NCBI GenBank assembly: GCA_012960755.1
Contig: DUAT01000178.1
Location: 1 to 60,270 of the forward strand
Direction: 5' to 3'
Length of the DNA: 60,270 bases
Source of the DNA: Gammaproteobacteria bacterium
GTDB taxonomy: Bacteria > Pseudomonadota > Gammaproteobacteria > Pseudomonadales > Azotimanducaceae_A
The translations under genes and the position numbers were made by a program. Each line of letters starts with the position of its first letter. The first letter of the stretch is position 1. The notes beneath the pieces are model-generated. The model was not told where the DNA came from, searched no databases, and saw nothing but the letters and a program-made list of their open reading frames with translations. Positions 21,209 through 30,048 of this stretch are shown here, one piece after another.

Positions 21209-21670
21209 TTGAATCTAATAGAGAACAGTCAACTCAGGTGGAAGCATTTCGTAGGCGGAGATGATTTCGACTATCCAATCGATTATTGGGCGGCATTACT
21301 CTGCGCGCGAGAGGATGGGCATGTCGATTTACTTTATAGGTGGGAACCAAACAGCTACTGCCATTTTCATCGCCATACTGCGCAGACGACATCTACGGTC
21401 TTAGCAGGAGAGCTTCACGTGGTTGATGTCGACATTGAATCAGGAAGAGAATTAAACCAGCGTGTCAGGTATGCAGGAGACTACGCATGCAAGGAACCTG
21501 GTGATGTCCACATGGAATACGCAGGCCCCCGGGGCGCACTTGTATTGTTCAATCTTTATTCACCGAACGGAGTGCTCGCAGAATCACTTGCGCGTGATGG
21601 GACAGTTATCGGACGGTCTAGGCTGGCAGATATTCTGAAAGGACAATCGCTTAGAACTGGAGACTCTTAA
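21209..21670 (+). CDS. Cupin protein (ChrR-type)
   Basis: A 153-residue single-domain cupin starting at TTG, preceded by TAAGGAGAG. The metal-binding block HFHRH (about residues 49-53), a Glu in AGELHVVD and a later His in GDVHMEYAG fit the anti-sigma-factor/ChrR-like cupins that bind Zn or Fe. It lies 11 bases downstream of the desaturase, so probably in its operon. Enzymatic or sensory role unknown. Confidence 0.75.
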   Translation: MNLIENSQLRWKHFVGGDDFDYPIDYWAALLCAREDGHVDLLYRWEPNSYCHFHRHTAQTTSTVLAGELHVVDVDIESGRELNQRVRYAGDYACKEPGDVHMEYAGPRGALVLFNLYSPNGVLAESLARDGTVIGRSRLADILKGQSLRTGDS

Positions 21671-21704
21671 CCCCTTCCCGGTAGGATTCAAAGTACTTGG
21701 TATC

Positions 21705-21890
21705 GTGCTGCTCGTAGGCGCTGCTTTCTATTTTCTGATGCCTTTAGACATTTTTGGGGTAAGGTACATTAACTGGTGGATGGACGATCAGAGAGTGCTC
21801 ACTCGAATTCTAAGTGGCCTATTTGGGATACCAATCGGAGTAGTTGTCCTGTTTGGCGCTATCACCCCATTTGAGAAGGGAAAGGAATAA
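21705..21890 (+). CDS. Small membrane protein
   Basis: A 61-residue protein with two hydrophobic helices (about 1-18 and 33-53) and an intervening NWWMDDQR loop. It starts at GTG 21705, but the frame stays open upstream into the cupin gene without a standard start, so the true start is uncertain. Located between the cupin and DUF4336 genes on the same strand. Family not recognised. Confidence 0.5.
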   Translation: MLLVGAAFYFLMPLDIFGVRYINWWMDDQRVLTRILSGLFGIPIGVVVLFGAITPFEKGKE

Positions 21891-21920
21891 TGAGCGGGCG
21901 CACATTTCGGGGCTATCTAT

Positions 21921-22604
21921 ATGCTTGAAGAGTTTGGACCTTCTCTCTATATAGCGGAGGGGCCCACCGTCTCATTTTATGGCTTTCCGTATCCTACCCG
22001 TATGGCGGTGGCGCAACTCTCGGACGGCGGCTTATGGGTATGGTCGCCAGTCGCCCTGACTGACGAATTGGTCAGCTCGATTGAAGCAATCGGACCTGTG
22101 CTTCATATTGTATCGCCGAACAAAATACATCATCTATTCTTGCAGGAATGGCTTGAGAGGTGGCCCGATGCGTGTGTGTATGCGTCCCCTGGTCTTGCTC
22201 GTCGGAAGCCGGAAGTTCACTTTGATGCGGATCTTACCGATGAACCTGAACCAGCTTGGGCTGCGAGCATCGACCAGGTAATATTTCGTGGCTCATTGGC
22301 AATGGAAGAGGTCGTGTTTTTCCACAAAGAGTCTTGCACCACAATTGTTTGCGACCTCATCCAGCGGCATGCGCAGGAAAAGATGTCGGGTTGGAAAGGC
22401 AAGCTGATGCAGTTAGACGGTCTGGTTGGGGTGAACGGCAGTACACCGCGGGAGTGGCGAGCCAGCTTTCTTAGCCGCAGACCCGCGCGCGCTGCCCGTC
22501 AGAAAGTTCTTGGCTGGCAACCGGACCGACTACTGATTGCACACGGCGAATGCGTGCAAAACGGCGCAACAGAGATCATCAAAAGAGCACTGAGTTGGAT
22601 TTAG
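21921..22604 (+). CDS. DUF4336 domain protein (metallo-hydrolase-like)
   Basis: A 227-residue soluble protein with the DUF4336 signature: a start block PTVSFYGFPYPTRMAV, the LWVWSPVALT strand, SPNKIHHLFLQEW and a late LLIAHGE motif. The family has a degenerate metallo-beta-lactamase fold; function is not established. Fourth gene in the desaturase group, followed by an IS91-like terminus 26 bases after the stop. Confidence 0.8.
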   Translation: MLEEFGPSLYIAEGPTVSFYGFPYPTRMAVAQLSDGGLWVWSPVALTDELVSSIEAIGPVLHIVSPNKIHHLFLQEWLERWPDACVYASPGLARRKPEVHFDADLTDEPEPAWAASIDQVIFRGSLAMEEVVFFHKESCTTIVCDLIQRHAQEKMSGWKGKLMQLDGLVGVNGSTPREWRASFLSRRPARAARQKVLGWQPDRLLIAHGECVQNGATEIIKRALSWI

Positions 22605-22629
22605 AATTTCGCGAATTCTGACAGAGAAT

Positions 22630-22665
22630 GAGAATAGGCGTTATAAACCACATTTTCCGAAGAAC
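22630..22665 (-). mobile_element. IS91-like element terminus, copy C
   Basis: Perfect 36-base copy of 17729-17764, in the same orientation. A direct GAGAAT duplication precedes it (22624-22629). No transposase sequence accompanies it; the similarity to copy A fades after about 10 further bases. Confidence 0.7.
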
Positions 22666-22743
22666 GGTCAAAGATGGATTACGATTTCTCATCTCCAAAG
22701 ATCAATCAATTGCCTGGTCTTGTGGGAAATCGATCACATGCAA

Positions 22744-23427
22744 CTAATAATAAAATCCTAGTTGAATTTGAATAACTTCACCATCGGCAGTTTCAGCATT
22801 ACTAAAATCAAACCACTGTTTGCTATAACTGCCACCAATGAACATCTGCTTGCCAAAATTCCACCTAACTCCTACTTTGGCATTGTAGCTAAAATCGAAA
22901 TTATCATCGATATTGTAATGACCATCGCAGACATAACCGGACGAAGAATCCTGTCCGCAGTTCTCGTCACTTTGGCCTTGATCGGCATCTGACGCAATGT
23001 GCGCCCAGCCAAACCCGGCGCTGATAAAGGGTGTGAAATCTGTGTCGAGCAGGAAATAGGAGAAATTAACTTGAGCATTTGTTATATCCAGGCTATCGCC
23101 AAATATACTATCCTGGACAATCGGGTCGCTGAGCCCCAGCACGGCATCATGTCCCACCGTGTTATAGGTGAATTCGAAACTGACATTTAGGTGTTCGGTA
23201 AAATGATAGCCTACTTCTAGCCCGGCACCCACATCATCCTTAAAAAGGATAACTGCACCGTTATCGTCTGTTCTTTTCATTTCACCCAGATAATTCAATT
23301 TACCTGATATTTCAAACTTCCCAGATCGAATGGTAGCGGTGTTTTGGCTTGCCTGTTCCTCACCGGTGACGCTTGTAGCGAAGATTCCGCACAGTAACCC
23401 GATAAGAATTGAGTGTTTGAATTTCAT
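22744..23427 (-). CDS. OmpW-like outer-membrane beta-barrel protein
   Basis: A 227-residue protein with a signal peptide (1-21) and an eight-strand OmpW/OmpA-type barrel pattern ending in an aromatic residue (LGFYY). A Cys pair (near 170 and 180) sits in an acidic extracellular loop. ATG 23427 is taken as start because it begins the signal peptide; the frame continues upstream. Typical small barrels of this sort pass hydrophobic molecules or stabilise the envelope. Function not specific. Confidence 0.8.
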   Translation of the reverse strand: MKFKHSILIGLLCGIFATSVTGEEQASQNTATIRSGKFEISGKLNYLGEMKRTDDNGAVILFKDDVGAGLEVGYHFTEHLNVSFEFTYNTVGHDAVLGLSDPIVQDSIFGDSLDITNAQVNFSYFLLDTDFTPFISAGFGWAHIASDADQGQSDENCGQDSSSGYVCDGHYNIDDNFDFSYNAKVGVRWNFGKQMFIGGSYSKQWFDFSNAETADGEVIQIQLGFYY

Positions 23428-24239
23428 AGTTGTGCTCTCTCGAAATAAACTATCCTGAATTGCGCCACTAGACAGTTGTTTATCGTTCATGTCACTGGAT
23501 CTTTTGGCCCATTTACTGTGCATCGAGTCCGAAGAGTTCTCCCGAATCCAGATATATCAGAGCGAAGATCTGGACCTCACAGCAAACATGTAGTGCGTTT
23601 CTGCTGTTCTTGTTTGCCCATCAACGGATCATTTCCTGAAAACACGCAATCATTACGCCAATAATATAAAAGCTATTAAAAACAAATACATATGGAGTTC
23701 ATTTCAATAAAGAGAATGATATAAATATCAAAATGCAAATTTATCTGAGATTCGTTGCAAATTTACACGTGACTTAATTAAGCAAGAACCATAAGAGAAC
23801 AGAAGATTGGCTGGACCACGCTGCCCCGATCAATCGACCGTCGGAGGCTGGCGCGACTTCCTCGCACAGCAGAACCAGGTCATGATGATCAATACAATAA
23901 GCAGCAGGATCACGACTGGGATATCAGATTAGTGCCGATCGTTGTTCCATTCGGGTCGATGAAGTGCACGGACGCCTTCGTACCCCCGGCTCTTCGACTT
24001 GTTGTTGATCAATAAACGTACAAATCCGGGGAAAGTATTCCAAAGACAGTGGAGGTCCGAGCTCGTTTTGGTGGTGATGTAATATTACTTCATTCTTGAA
24101 AGACTCTTATCACAAAGCATACAGTTTCATGGATATCACTGTACTCTGTGTTGATATGATTGCTCACGAAAATTTGGCCAGTGAGGCAGACGCGCACCAT
24201 GGCTGATATTTCTCCCGTCCGGATTTCCTACAAGGGGTC
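23428..24239. other. Long gene-free stretch with faint gene traces
   Basis: About 800 bases, with an AT-rich block near 23650-23790 that may contain the promoter of the barrel gene. On the minus strand at about 23925-23985 the translation ASVHFIDPNGT looks like the end of a glyoxalase/VOC domain, too short to be certain. Nothing else is supported. Confidence 0.35.
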
Positions 24240-24296
24240 TAACAGACTCACAATTATTGCTGATGTCTTCGGCCAACAGCAGTCCCCTTTGCCGAA

Positions 24297-24575
24297 ATGA
24301 TCGGGCATATGGTTTTGGAAAATACAATTCAAGGCAACATCACTGACCGCGACCACTGCATCAATATCTTCAACCAGAATGTTCGGGCTGTGAAAGATAC
24401 ATTCAAAGGTGACAAATTGTTTGTCTACAATATTGGCGATGGCTGGGACGGACTCTACCGATGGCTGGATGTGCCAATACCTGACACGCCGCGTTTCTGT
24501 TATCTCGGCAATGGCAAAATGCCAACAGACCCATTGCAGACACGGGAGTTGTTCAATGTAGCAGTTCAAACTTGA
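24297..24575 (+). pseudogene. Sulfotransferase C-terminal fragment
   Basis: A 92-codon ORF resembling the last third of the Sulfotransfer family: helix INIFNQNVRAVKDTF, then GDKLFVYNIGDGWDGLYRWLDVPIPDTPR, the hallmark KLLVxxxxDGWxxLCxFLxxPVPxTPFP region. The PAPS-binding N-terminal part is absent; upstream bases show a stop in every frame nearby. Presumably a dead remnant. Confidence 0.6.
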
Positions 24576-24577
24576 AA

Positions 24578-25051
24578 CTAAGTTTCACTTTTATGCACAT
24601 TGAATCGAGTTTCTATTTCCTTTTGAAAGCTAATATCTAGCATGTGCTTTTGCCGTTCCCAAGAAGCTCTACCGCTCGGAGTATCGAAATTAGATTCGAA
24701 AACGTGCATCTCTTTGTCCAATCGATCTTCGCCGAATCCTCCATTTTTGTATTGGAGGAAGATGCTGGAGATGCTATTAAAAGCCTGAAACATAACCAGA
24801 TCAAATAAGCCACGTTCTTCCTTGCCTAAGGACGAATCATCTTTCAAGCCTTTACGGTAAATACTATATAACTCCGGATCGCCTGTCAGTTGGCGAGACC
24901 AGGCAGCGACGGCATCTGCTGCTCCTTGCGTAGTTGAGTTCTGAATCATGATCGAATTCGTTTTTATTTGCTTCAGAAGAAATATCAATGTGGCAACCAC
25001 GGCAAGTGATCCCAGCAACTCAGCAACAGCACCAATCGCTTCCCAATTCAT
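24578..25051 (-). CDS. Membrane-anchored protein of unknown function
   Basis: A 157-residue protein with one N-terminal helix (about 5-27), then a cytoplasmic or periplasmic helical domain rich in charged residues. The opening MNWEAIGAVAELLGSLAVVATL is typical of a widespread uncharacterised family with the same one-helix layout; I know of no function. It ends 2 bases from the convergent sulfotransferase remnant. Confidence 0.7.
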   Translation of the reverse strand: MNWEAIGAVAELLGSLAVVATLIFLLKQIKTNSIMIQNSTTQGAADAVAAWSRQLTGDPELYSIYRKGLKDDSSLGKEERGLFDLVMFQAFNSISSIFLQYKNGGFGEDRLDKEMHVFESNFDTPSGRASWERQKHMLDISFQKEIETRFNVHKSET

Positions 25052-25082
25052 TGCACAATCCCATTATTTAGTTGAGGTGATG

Positions 25083-25391
25083 TTACACCAAAATAGATTT
25101 TGGGCCGATTGCAGAAGTCATAGGCTGAAAAGCTAGAACGCCGCTAAGCTTATCAAAGCAGCGACCCGCTTTCGACAACCGGATTGATATAGTAGTCCCG
25201 ACTCCGACTTTTTGTTGACACGATAAGACAGCGGCACTGATCTTTGTTTTACAAGCATCCATTGCCTTCAGTTCCAACTTAACATAATCATGTCTGTCAT
25301 AGTTAGACCCAGTCACCTCTGGAATATCTGATTGTGCGAATACGGAAGTGATAAGTGTAGCGGTAAAAAATGCTAGATTTTCTTTTGGCAT
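25083..25391 (-). CDS. Small secreted protein, unknown
   Basis: A 102-residue ORF with a plausible signal peptide (hydrophobic 6-18, cleavage after FAQS) and three Cys residues (near 47, 58 and 78) that could pair. No family recognised. Supported only by its signal-like start, position and orientation in line with neighbours. Confidence 0.4.
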   Translation of the reverse strand: MPKENLAFFTATLITSVFAQSDIPEVTGSNYDRHDYVKLELKAMDACKTKISAAVLSCQQKVGVGTTISIRLSKAGRCFDKLSGVLAFQPMTSAIGPKSILV

Positions 25392-25433
25392 GCGAATTCA
25401 GCGAAGAACGTGGGATGACTAAAGTATCATACG

Positions 25434-26192
25434 CTACAAAGGATTCTGTCGCAGACCCACCGGCTTTCCTGCGCTATCATAGACAAAAACAGCATCCTGA
25501 TACTTCCTCGTGGTCACCAGCTCCCTGAAATTCAGAAGCGAATTGTAAGGAACATCTGTCACCATGGAATTTACCAAAAAGGCGGGAAGTTTCCCTGTTG
25601 GGTCGACATACTGTGTCCAGGTGATCTCGGTTTGATGTTCGCCAACAGCACGTAGGCTATATTTGCCATAAGCGTTTCTGATTCTGACGTACTTTGTTGG
25701 GCCAATGTAATCGGGGGCCGAAGTGAGAGTGACTTCGACGGTGCCGTCCTCGGTCTGAGAAACCACCACCTTGAATATGACATCCCTCGAAGCTGCAGGG
25801 AATGGCAGGTCTGATACCTGATAGATGTACCGCTCAAATGTCGCGTTTTGTTTTAGTACTTCACTTTTTTCGCAAAGGTGAACCCACTGTGCACATGCCA
25901 GGGTATCATCCAGCAACGCGAGGCTACTTGCCTGCGTGGCCTGGACGGTGACCACACCCTTGAATTCCTGGTACTTCGAATCCGGCAAGGATCGGCTGTA
26001 CACATTTATTCCCTTGGCATTTCTCAGCAGTTTCCAGTTCTCTTCTGCATAAGCAGGCTTTGTTATAAAAATCGCGATGAGAATGAGGGTCTTCGAAATG
26101 GCGAATGTCCAACTCAGCCTCGAAAAGGGCGTCTTACCATGGGCCTGGGCCTTGCAGCCGGTTTGTCTTGTCTGCTTGATGCTGTTTTCCAT
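25434..26192 (-). CDS. START-domain lipid-binding protein
   Basis: A 252-residue exported protein. A hydrophobic segment at about 30-48 ends at AYA, the cleavage or anchor point, after a long basic N-terminal extension. The rest is a START domain: ENWKLLRNAKGINVYSRSLP start, EFKGVV, DLPFPAASRDVIF, and TEITWTQYVDPTGKLPAFLVN before the C-terminal helix. START folds carry lipids or sterols in a hydrophobic tunnel; bacterial exported members are largely uncharacterised. It neighbours a DUF899 gene on the same strand. Confidence 0.85.
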   Translation of the reverse strand: MENSIKQTRQTGCKAQAHGKTPFSRLSWTFAISKTLILIAIFITKPAYAEENWKLLRNAKGINVYSRSLPDSKYQEFKGVVTVQATQASSLALLDDTLACAQWVHLCEKSEVLKQNATFERYIYQVSDLPFPAASRDVIFKVVVSQTEDGTVEVTLTSAPDYIGPTKYVRIRNAYGKYSLRAVGEHQTEITWTQYVDPTGKLPAFLVNSMVTDVPYNSLLNFRELVTTRKYQDAVFVYDSAGKPVGLRQNPL

Positions 26193-26404
26193 AAACGTGG
26201 CGAACCGTGGCTTGGGTCAACGCAGGTTACCACTTCAGGTTATCAGGAGCTTCCACCACTGAGTTTATAGGAAGACAGGGACCGTTTGCTTTTTGGCTTC
26301 AAGTATTTTTTTCAGCGATAATTGCTAGTTTCGGTGCCAAAACAAATTGACTAATGTCTTGTTCCTTTATATCTGTTTGCTCACTGAATTTTCGGCGAGG
26401 TATA

Positions 26405-27032
26405 TTAGTTGCCTCCGAATGGCAGAAGGTCGACGTATCCAAATGCACCGTTCATCTGTTGGATCCCGCGATTGGTGCAACTATAGGTTTGAAATATTCC
26501 ATCTTCATTTTTAACAAAGACATTGATGGCGCCGCTTTCACCTCGATCATAATTGAGGATCTCATCAGCTATCTGTACCGATTCACAATCCAGGGGTGCT
26601 GACATATGAAAATCGGTATTAAAATCTGAGTCGAAGGATGATGCCCATAAGAACGTCCAGCCCTTTGACTTCCGAACTTCTTCAATCTTGTACATGGGAG
26701 CCCGAGACATCGCTATTAAATTGGCATCATGGCGTTGGATTTGATCTAGCGTATGGTTAAATGCGTCTGCCCAGCCGGTACAACCATCGCAGGGCAATTT
26801 CCAATCCGGACCGAACATAAAGTGATAGATGATGAGCTGACTGTAATCGCCAAACAATTGTTCAAAAGAAGTTTCTCCGTCCGGGGTTTGCAGCACATAT
26901 TTTTTCAATTTTTACCCAGGGAAGCTTTTGTCGCTCTTTGGCTAGCAGGTCCAATTCTCGTGTTATCGTCTTTTCACGTCTCAGCAGGGCCATGCGTTCC
27001 TGTAACCAGGTTTCTCTAGATACAACAGCCAT
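26405..27032 (-). pseudogene. DUF899 thioredoxin-like protein, frameshifted
   Basis: Two minus-strand frames together give a DUF899 protein: start MAVVSRETWLQERMALLRREK (ATG 27032, preceded by CAGGAGAC), ending in frame at WVKIEK, then in the next frame YVLQTPDGETS, the YHFMFGPDWK block, CDGCTGW, MSRAP and FKWASSFDSDFNTDF-like motifs. The break falls in a run of six A on the coding strand (about 26898-26903); deleting one A restores WVKIEKYVLQ. The downstream ORF alone could start from TTG 26908. DUF899 proteins resemble thioredoxin/peroxiredoxin folds of unclear role. Confidence 0.7.
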
Positions 27033-27147
27033 TTTCGTCTCCTGTTTTAAATTCTGAAATCGTCTGTATTGGCTAAGTAATCTGAATGTATCGAATTCTC
27101 CCGGCAAGGTACAGTAGTTATACTAATTCAATATCGTTGGAGTTGAT

Positions 27148-27340
27148 ATGAAACTAAATTTTGTAGTTTATTTTGCATCACTTATGCTGGTGGCCGGATG
27201 TGCCGGAGGCGGTGATAGGCGCTGGCAATGGGTGAGGAACTTTATGGAGCCGATAATATTGAAATTTCAGCTACGCTCAATAATTTGGGTTTGGTATCTG
27301 CGTATTCAGGGGAATTCCGCCTAGGCAAAAACCGCATATT
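27148..27340 (+). pseudogene. TPR lipoprotein remnant
   Basis: ATG 27148 opens a lipoprotein signal peptide (hydrophobic core ending LMLVAGC), then the frame is lost; the next frame (from 27218) reads MGEELYGADNIEISATLNNLGLVSAYSGEF, a typical tetratricopeptide unit of the type ALGxxHPDVAxxLNNLA. The signal peptide is therefore joined to a short TPR piece with most of the gene deleted. The following 27341-27825 holds only poorly protein-like ORFs and no recognisable feature. Confidence 0.5.
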
Positions 27341-27825
27341 TAAACAACTTCGATACTACATTCAGTGTATTGTCTACACATGGAGAGAGAGTAAGCGCAA
27401 TGGAAACTACAGCGCCCCTTCTGACAAGCTTAGCCCTGGATTACGAAGAATTCAGCTCTTCAGTCTTTCGATCGGAAAGATTGCTCTCGGTCCCCCGTTT
27501 CCGACTTCAAGGTAGAACCTCCTCAGTTGGATCGGGAGCTCGACGCCGCTCAGAGGACAAGAGAATATTTATCGTATTATTCATCTTCATCATAAATGCA
27601 GGAAAGAGAAAAAACCTGCCAACATAAACCATAGCACCCCACTAAGTCCACTTGAAATCGGAGGGTTGCGACGATACCATCCACGCCTTGCGCATCTGGA
27701 TCAGTCAAAGGCGATGCCTGTGACATGGCCTGAACTGCGGTCACTACACACCGCTGGTCTGGCGCTGAACCGAGCAAGTCGGCTGCGGACGACTGCTCCT
27801 CAAACCACCACAACTAGAAAAAATA
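27341..27825. other. Gene-free stretch
   Basis: About 485 bases between the TPR remnant and the H-NOX gene. Short ORFs on both strands lack family motifs; probably decayed sequence plus the H-NOX promoter region. Confidence 0.4.
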
Positions 27826-28377
27826 ATGTACGGACTGATCAACAAGGCTGTGAGGCAATTTGTCGAACAACAATACGGCACCGAAGTTTGGGAGGAAGTC
27901 CGACGGTCTTCGGAGATCGAAGAAGACGGCTTCCTTAACTTTCAGAGTTACCCTGACAAGGTGACTTATGATGTAGTCGAAAGCCTGTCGAAATGTACCG
28001 GCATTTCCGGCTCACAACTCCTTGAAGAAATCGGTGTGTTCTGGAGCGTGTTCACCGGTGCGGAAAAGTACAAACACATCCTCCGGCTGGGCGGCAGTAC
28101 TTTCCCTGCATTTGTAAGCAGCCTGAATGAAATGCGTACCCGGGTGGCGGAGAATTTCAGTGACCTCAAGCCCCCGAGTTTTTCCACGCCGGATTTCCAA
28201 GACAACTGCTTTGTCGTTCACTACCACTCGGACAGGCCCGCCTTGCTGCCGATGGTCGTCGGAATCCTAAAGGGCATGGGCATACGATTCGATATGATCG
28301 TCGAAGTCGAAATCCTGAATACGAAAGACCAAGGGCACGACTATGACGAAATGCGCGTGACGTATACGCCACCGTAG
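27826..28377 (+). CDS. H-NOX (heme NO-binding) domain protein lacking the proximal His
   Basis: A 183-residue stand-alone H-NOX fold: start MYGLINKAV, a mid block LRLGGSTFPAFVSSLNEMRTRV, KPPSF, and the heme-propionate motif YxSxR as YHSDR (133-137). In the family the helix reads like LDNLHARV, where His is the proximal heme ligand (H105 in guanylate cyclase beta1). Here the aligned residue is Arg104 (codon CGT), so canonical five-coordinate heme ligation is not possible unless another residue, such as His84, replaces it. H-NOX proteins sense NO or O2 for kinases or cyclic-di-GMP enzymes; no such partner is adjacent. A hydrolase gene follows after 65 bases. Confidence 0.85.
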   Translation: MYGLINKAVRQFVEQQYGTEVWEEVRRSSEIEEDGFLNFQSYPDKVTYDVVESLSKCTGISGSQLLEEIGVFWSVFTGAEKYKHILRLGGSTFPAFVSSLNEMRTRVAENFSDLKPPSFSTPDFQDNCFVVHYHSDRPALLPMVVGILKGMGIRFDMIVEVEILNTKDQGHDYDEMRVTYTPP

Positions 28378-28442
28378 CTTAGCCAAGGTGCCCTAGATTT
28401 TGTGTTAGTGTGGCTGATAAGCATCTGAACAAATTAGGGGAG

Positions 28443-29501
28443 ATGATGACTGAGTACAATGTGTTTGAGCGTGGCCAAAATCCTGTTGGAACACGTAGCT
28501 ATGAATGGACAGATACCTCTCGCGAGCGAACATTACCCGTGGACGTCTGGTATCCCGCAACGGCTCAATATGCTGGTCAGGATCTTGACGAGGCGACCCA
28601 GGACAACTATGAAACCTTGCCTGGTATGCCATCATCTTCGCAACAAGCAGTGCGTGATGCCAATAGTGAATCCGGCAATTGCCCGTTGATCATTTTCTCT
28701 CATGGCTTCGGAGGCGAGAAGAGACAGTCGACATTCCTTTACACCCATCTTGCCAGTCATGGTTATGTGGTCGCGGCGATGGATCATATTGGTAATACGA
28801 CCGAAGATATGATTTCGGGTGCCATCGAACCCGGTAACCCGGCACAGCTCGCTCAGTTTATGTCAGATCGACCCACCGACTGTAGTTTTGTTATTGATCT
28901 GATGTTGGAAGGTGAAGCAGGTGTCTCAATTGACGCTGACCGAATCGGTATCTCAGGACACAGTTTTGGGGGGTGGACGTCACTGATGACTTCCGGGTCT
29001 GATGCCAGAATCAAAGCCGCTCTTCCACTGGCCCCGGGTGGTGGAATCAGTGATGAAGATGAAGGTGCGACTGAAATGTCCAAAGCATTGAATTTCGACT
29101 GGAATCGATCAGTGCCAGTTTTAATGCTGGCCGCTGACATGGATTCGATCCTACCGCTCTCAGGCATGCAAGACCTTCACGGAAAGATCATCGGTCCACA
29201 TAAAACTGTGGTGCTGAACGACGCTGATCACTTTCACTTCTGCGACAACGTTGAACAGGCCCACGATGGTTTCAAAATGATGATGTCAACGATGGGACCT
29301 GAAGCAACAGCCATGCTTGAAAAGATGAAAGGTGCCGATGAGCTTTGCCCCGGCGACCAGGCCAATGCCTTTGTTCGTGGCCTGGGGCTCGGTCATTTCG
29401 ATGCTCATTTGAATGGCAACGCTGAGGCGGCAAAGATGCTCAATGGAGACCTTGAGGAGTTGATGGCTGCGCAGGGCGTTACCGTCACGGTCATGGATTG
29501 A
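28443..29501 (+). CDS. Alpha/beta hydrolase (PAF-acetylhydrolase/dienelactone hydrolase-like)
   Basis: A 352-residue soluble hydrolase; the start at ATG 28443 (or 28446) follows AGGGG, and a GTG at 28410 is an alternative. Motifs: LPVDVWYPA entry, FSHGFGG oxyanion hole, nucleophile in GISGHSFGG (S174), an acidic residue in AADMDSILP and His in NDADHFHF. The lid contains an acidic, Met-rich helical stretch (about 275-305). No signal peptide. Substrate probably a short ester; physiological role unknown. Confidence 0.85.
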   Translation: MMTEYNVFERGQNPVGTRSYEWTDTSRERTLPVDVWYPATAQYAGQDLDEATQDNYETLPGMPSSSQQAVRDANSESGNCPLIIFSHGFGGEKRQSTFLYTHLASHGYVVAAMDHIGNTTEDMISGAIEPGNPAQLAQFMSDRPTDCSFVIDLMLEGEAGVSIDADRIGISGHSFGGWTSLMTSGSDARIKAALPLAPGGGISDEDEGATEMSKALNFDWNRSVPVLMLAADMDSILPLSGMQDLHGKIIGPHKTVVLNDADHFHFCDNVEQAHDGFKMMMSTMGPEATAMLEKMKGADELCPGDQANAFVRGLGLGHFDAHLNGNAEAAKMLNGDLEELMAAQGVTVTVMD

Positions 29502-29639
29502 TTCTGACCGTTGGGAACACCATTTTTCGGTGACCACACCACAATGAGAGAACGAGGTATGCGGCGGCCCGACGCCTCGGAGTTCAAATCTGTTAAGCAA
29601 GCTCAGAAGCTTCGGATCTAGGCAGGGCGTCTGTATCTT

Positions 29640-29960
29640 CTATTCACTGTCGCTGAACTGTTGGCTTACACGCATTCGGGTTGACCACTGTGTAACAGTC
29701 TCACTGCCAGTCCTGCCTTGTCCTTCGACAAAGAACTCATCACGCTGCACGCAAGTGCTTTGAAGAAACGTTATCGACGATGTATCAAGCAGCCAGATTC
29801 TGAATGTTGAAAACTTAGGCTTGCCCAGAACCGCGTTTTCCTCCAGTAATCGTTGTGAATCAAATCTGCCTTCCCAATCGGTGCTGTTTCCAGAAATAGT
29901 GGACTGATTAGCAACTTGACCCAGATCATGTAGATTAATCATCGAATTATATATGTTCAT
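29640..29960 (-). CDS. Hypothetical protein (weak)
   Basis: A 106-codon ORF of protein-like but unrecognised composition, with a late segment EFFVEGQGRTGSETVTQWSTRMRV that has beta-strand character. There is no clear ribosome-binding site or family motif. It may be a remnant. Confidence 0.25.
   Translation of the reverse strand: MNIYNSMINLHDLGQVANQSTISGNSTDWEGRFDSQRLLEENAVLGKPKFSTFRIWLLDTSSITFLQSTCVQRDEFFVEGQGRTGSETVTQWSTRMRVSQQFSDSE
29916..29929. promoter_or_regulatory. Possible FNR/DNR-type site
   Basis: TTGAC-CCAG-ATCAT matches the TTGAT-N4-ATCAA consensus with two mismatches. It lies 120 bases before the regulator of the nitrate cluster, where an anaerobic or NO-responsive site would make sense. 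Chance match cannot be excluded. Confidence 0.25.
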
Positions 29961-30048
29961 ATACTCTTGGGTACATATTGCGCGTTGATTGAAAACGTTT
30001 AGTTAGCCTGGATCAGCACACACTGATACCTGAAACAGGCGGTTTTGT

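Larger units (their letters stand above)
29502..30048. other. Region upstream of the nar regulator
   Basis: About 550 bases. It holds a weak minus-strand ORF (29640-29960), a possible FNR-type site at 29916-29929 and an AT-rich region near 29935-29975 that probably contains the promoter of the PAS-BTAD gene. No repeat or RNA gene seen. Confidence 0.4.

Noticed and set aside
27370..27627. 85-codon ORF after the TPR remnant
   Set aside because: No start signal, no domain, and low-complexity composition; decayed sequence is more likely.
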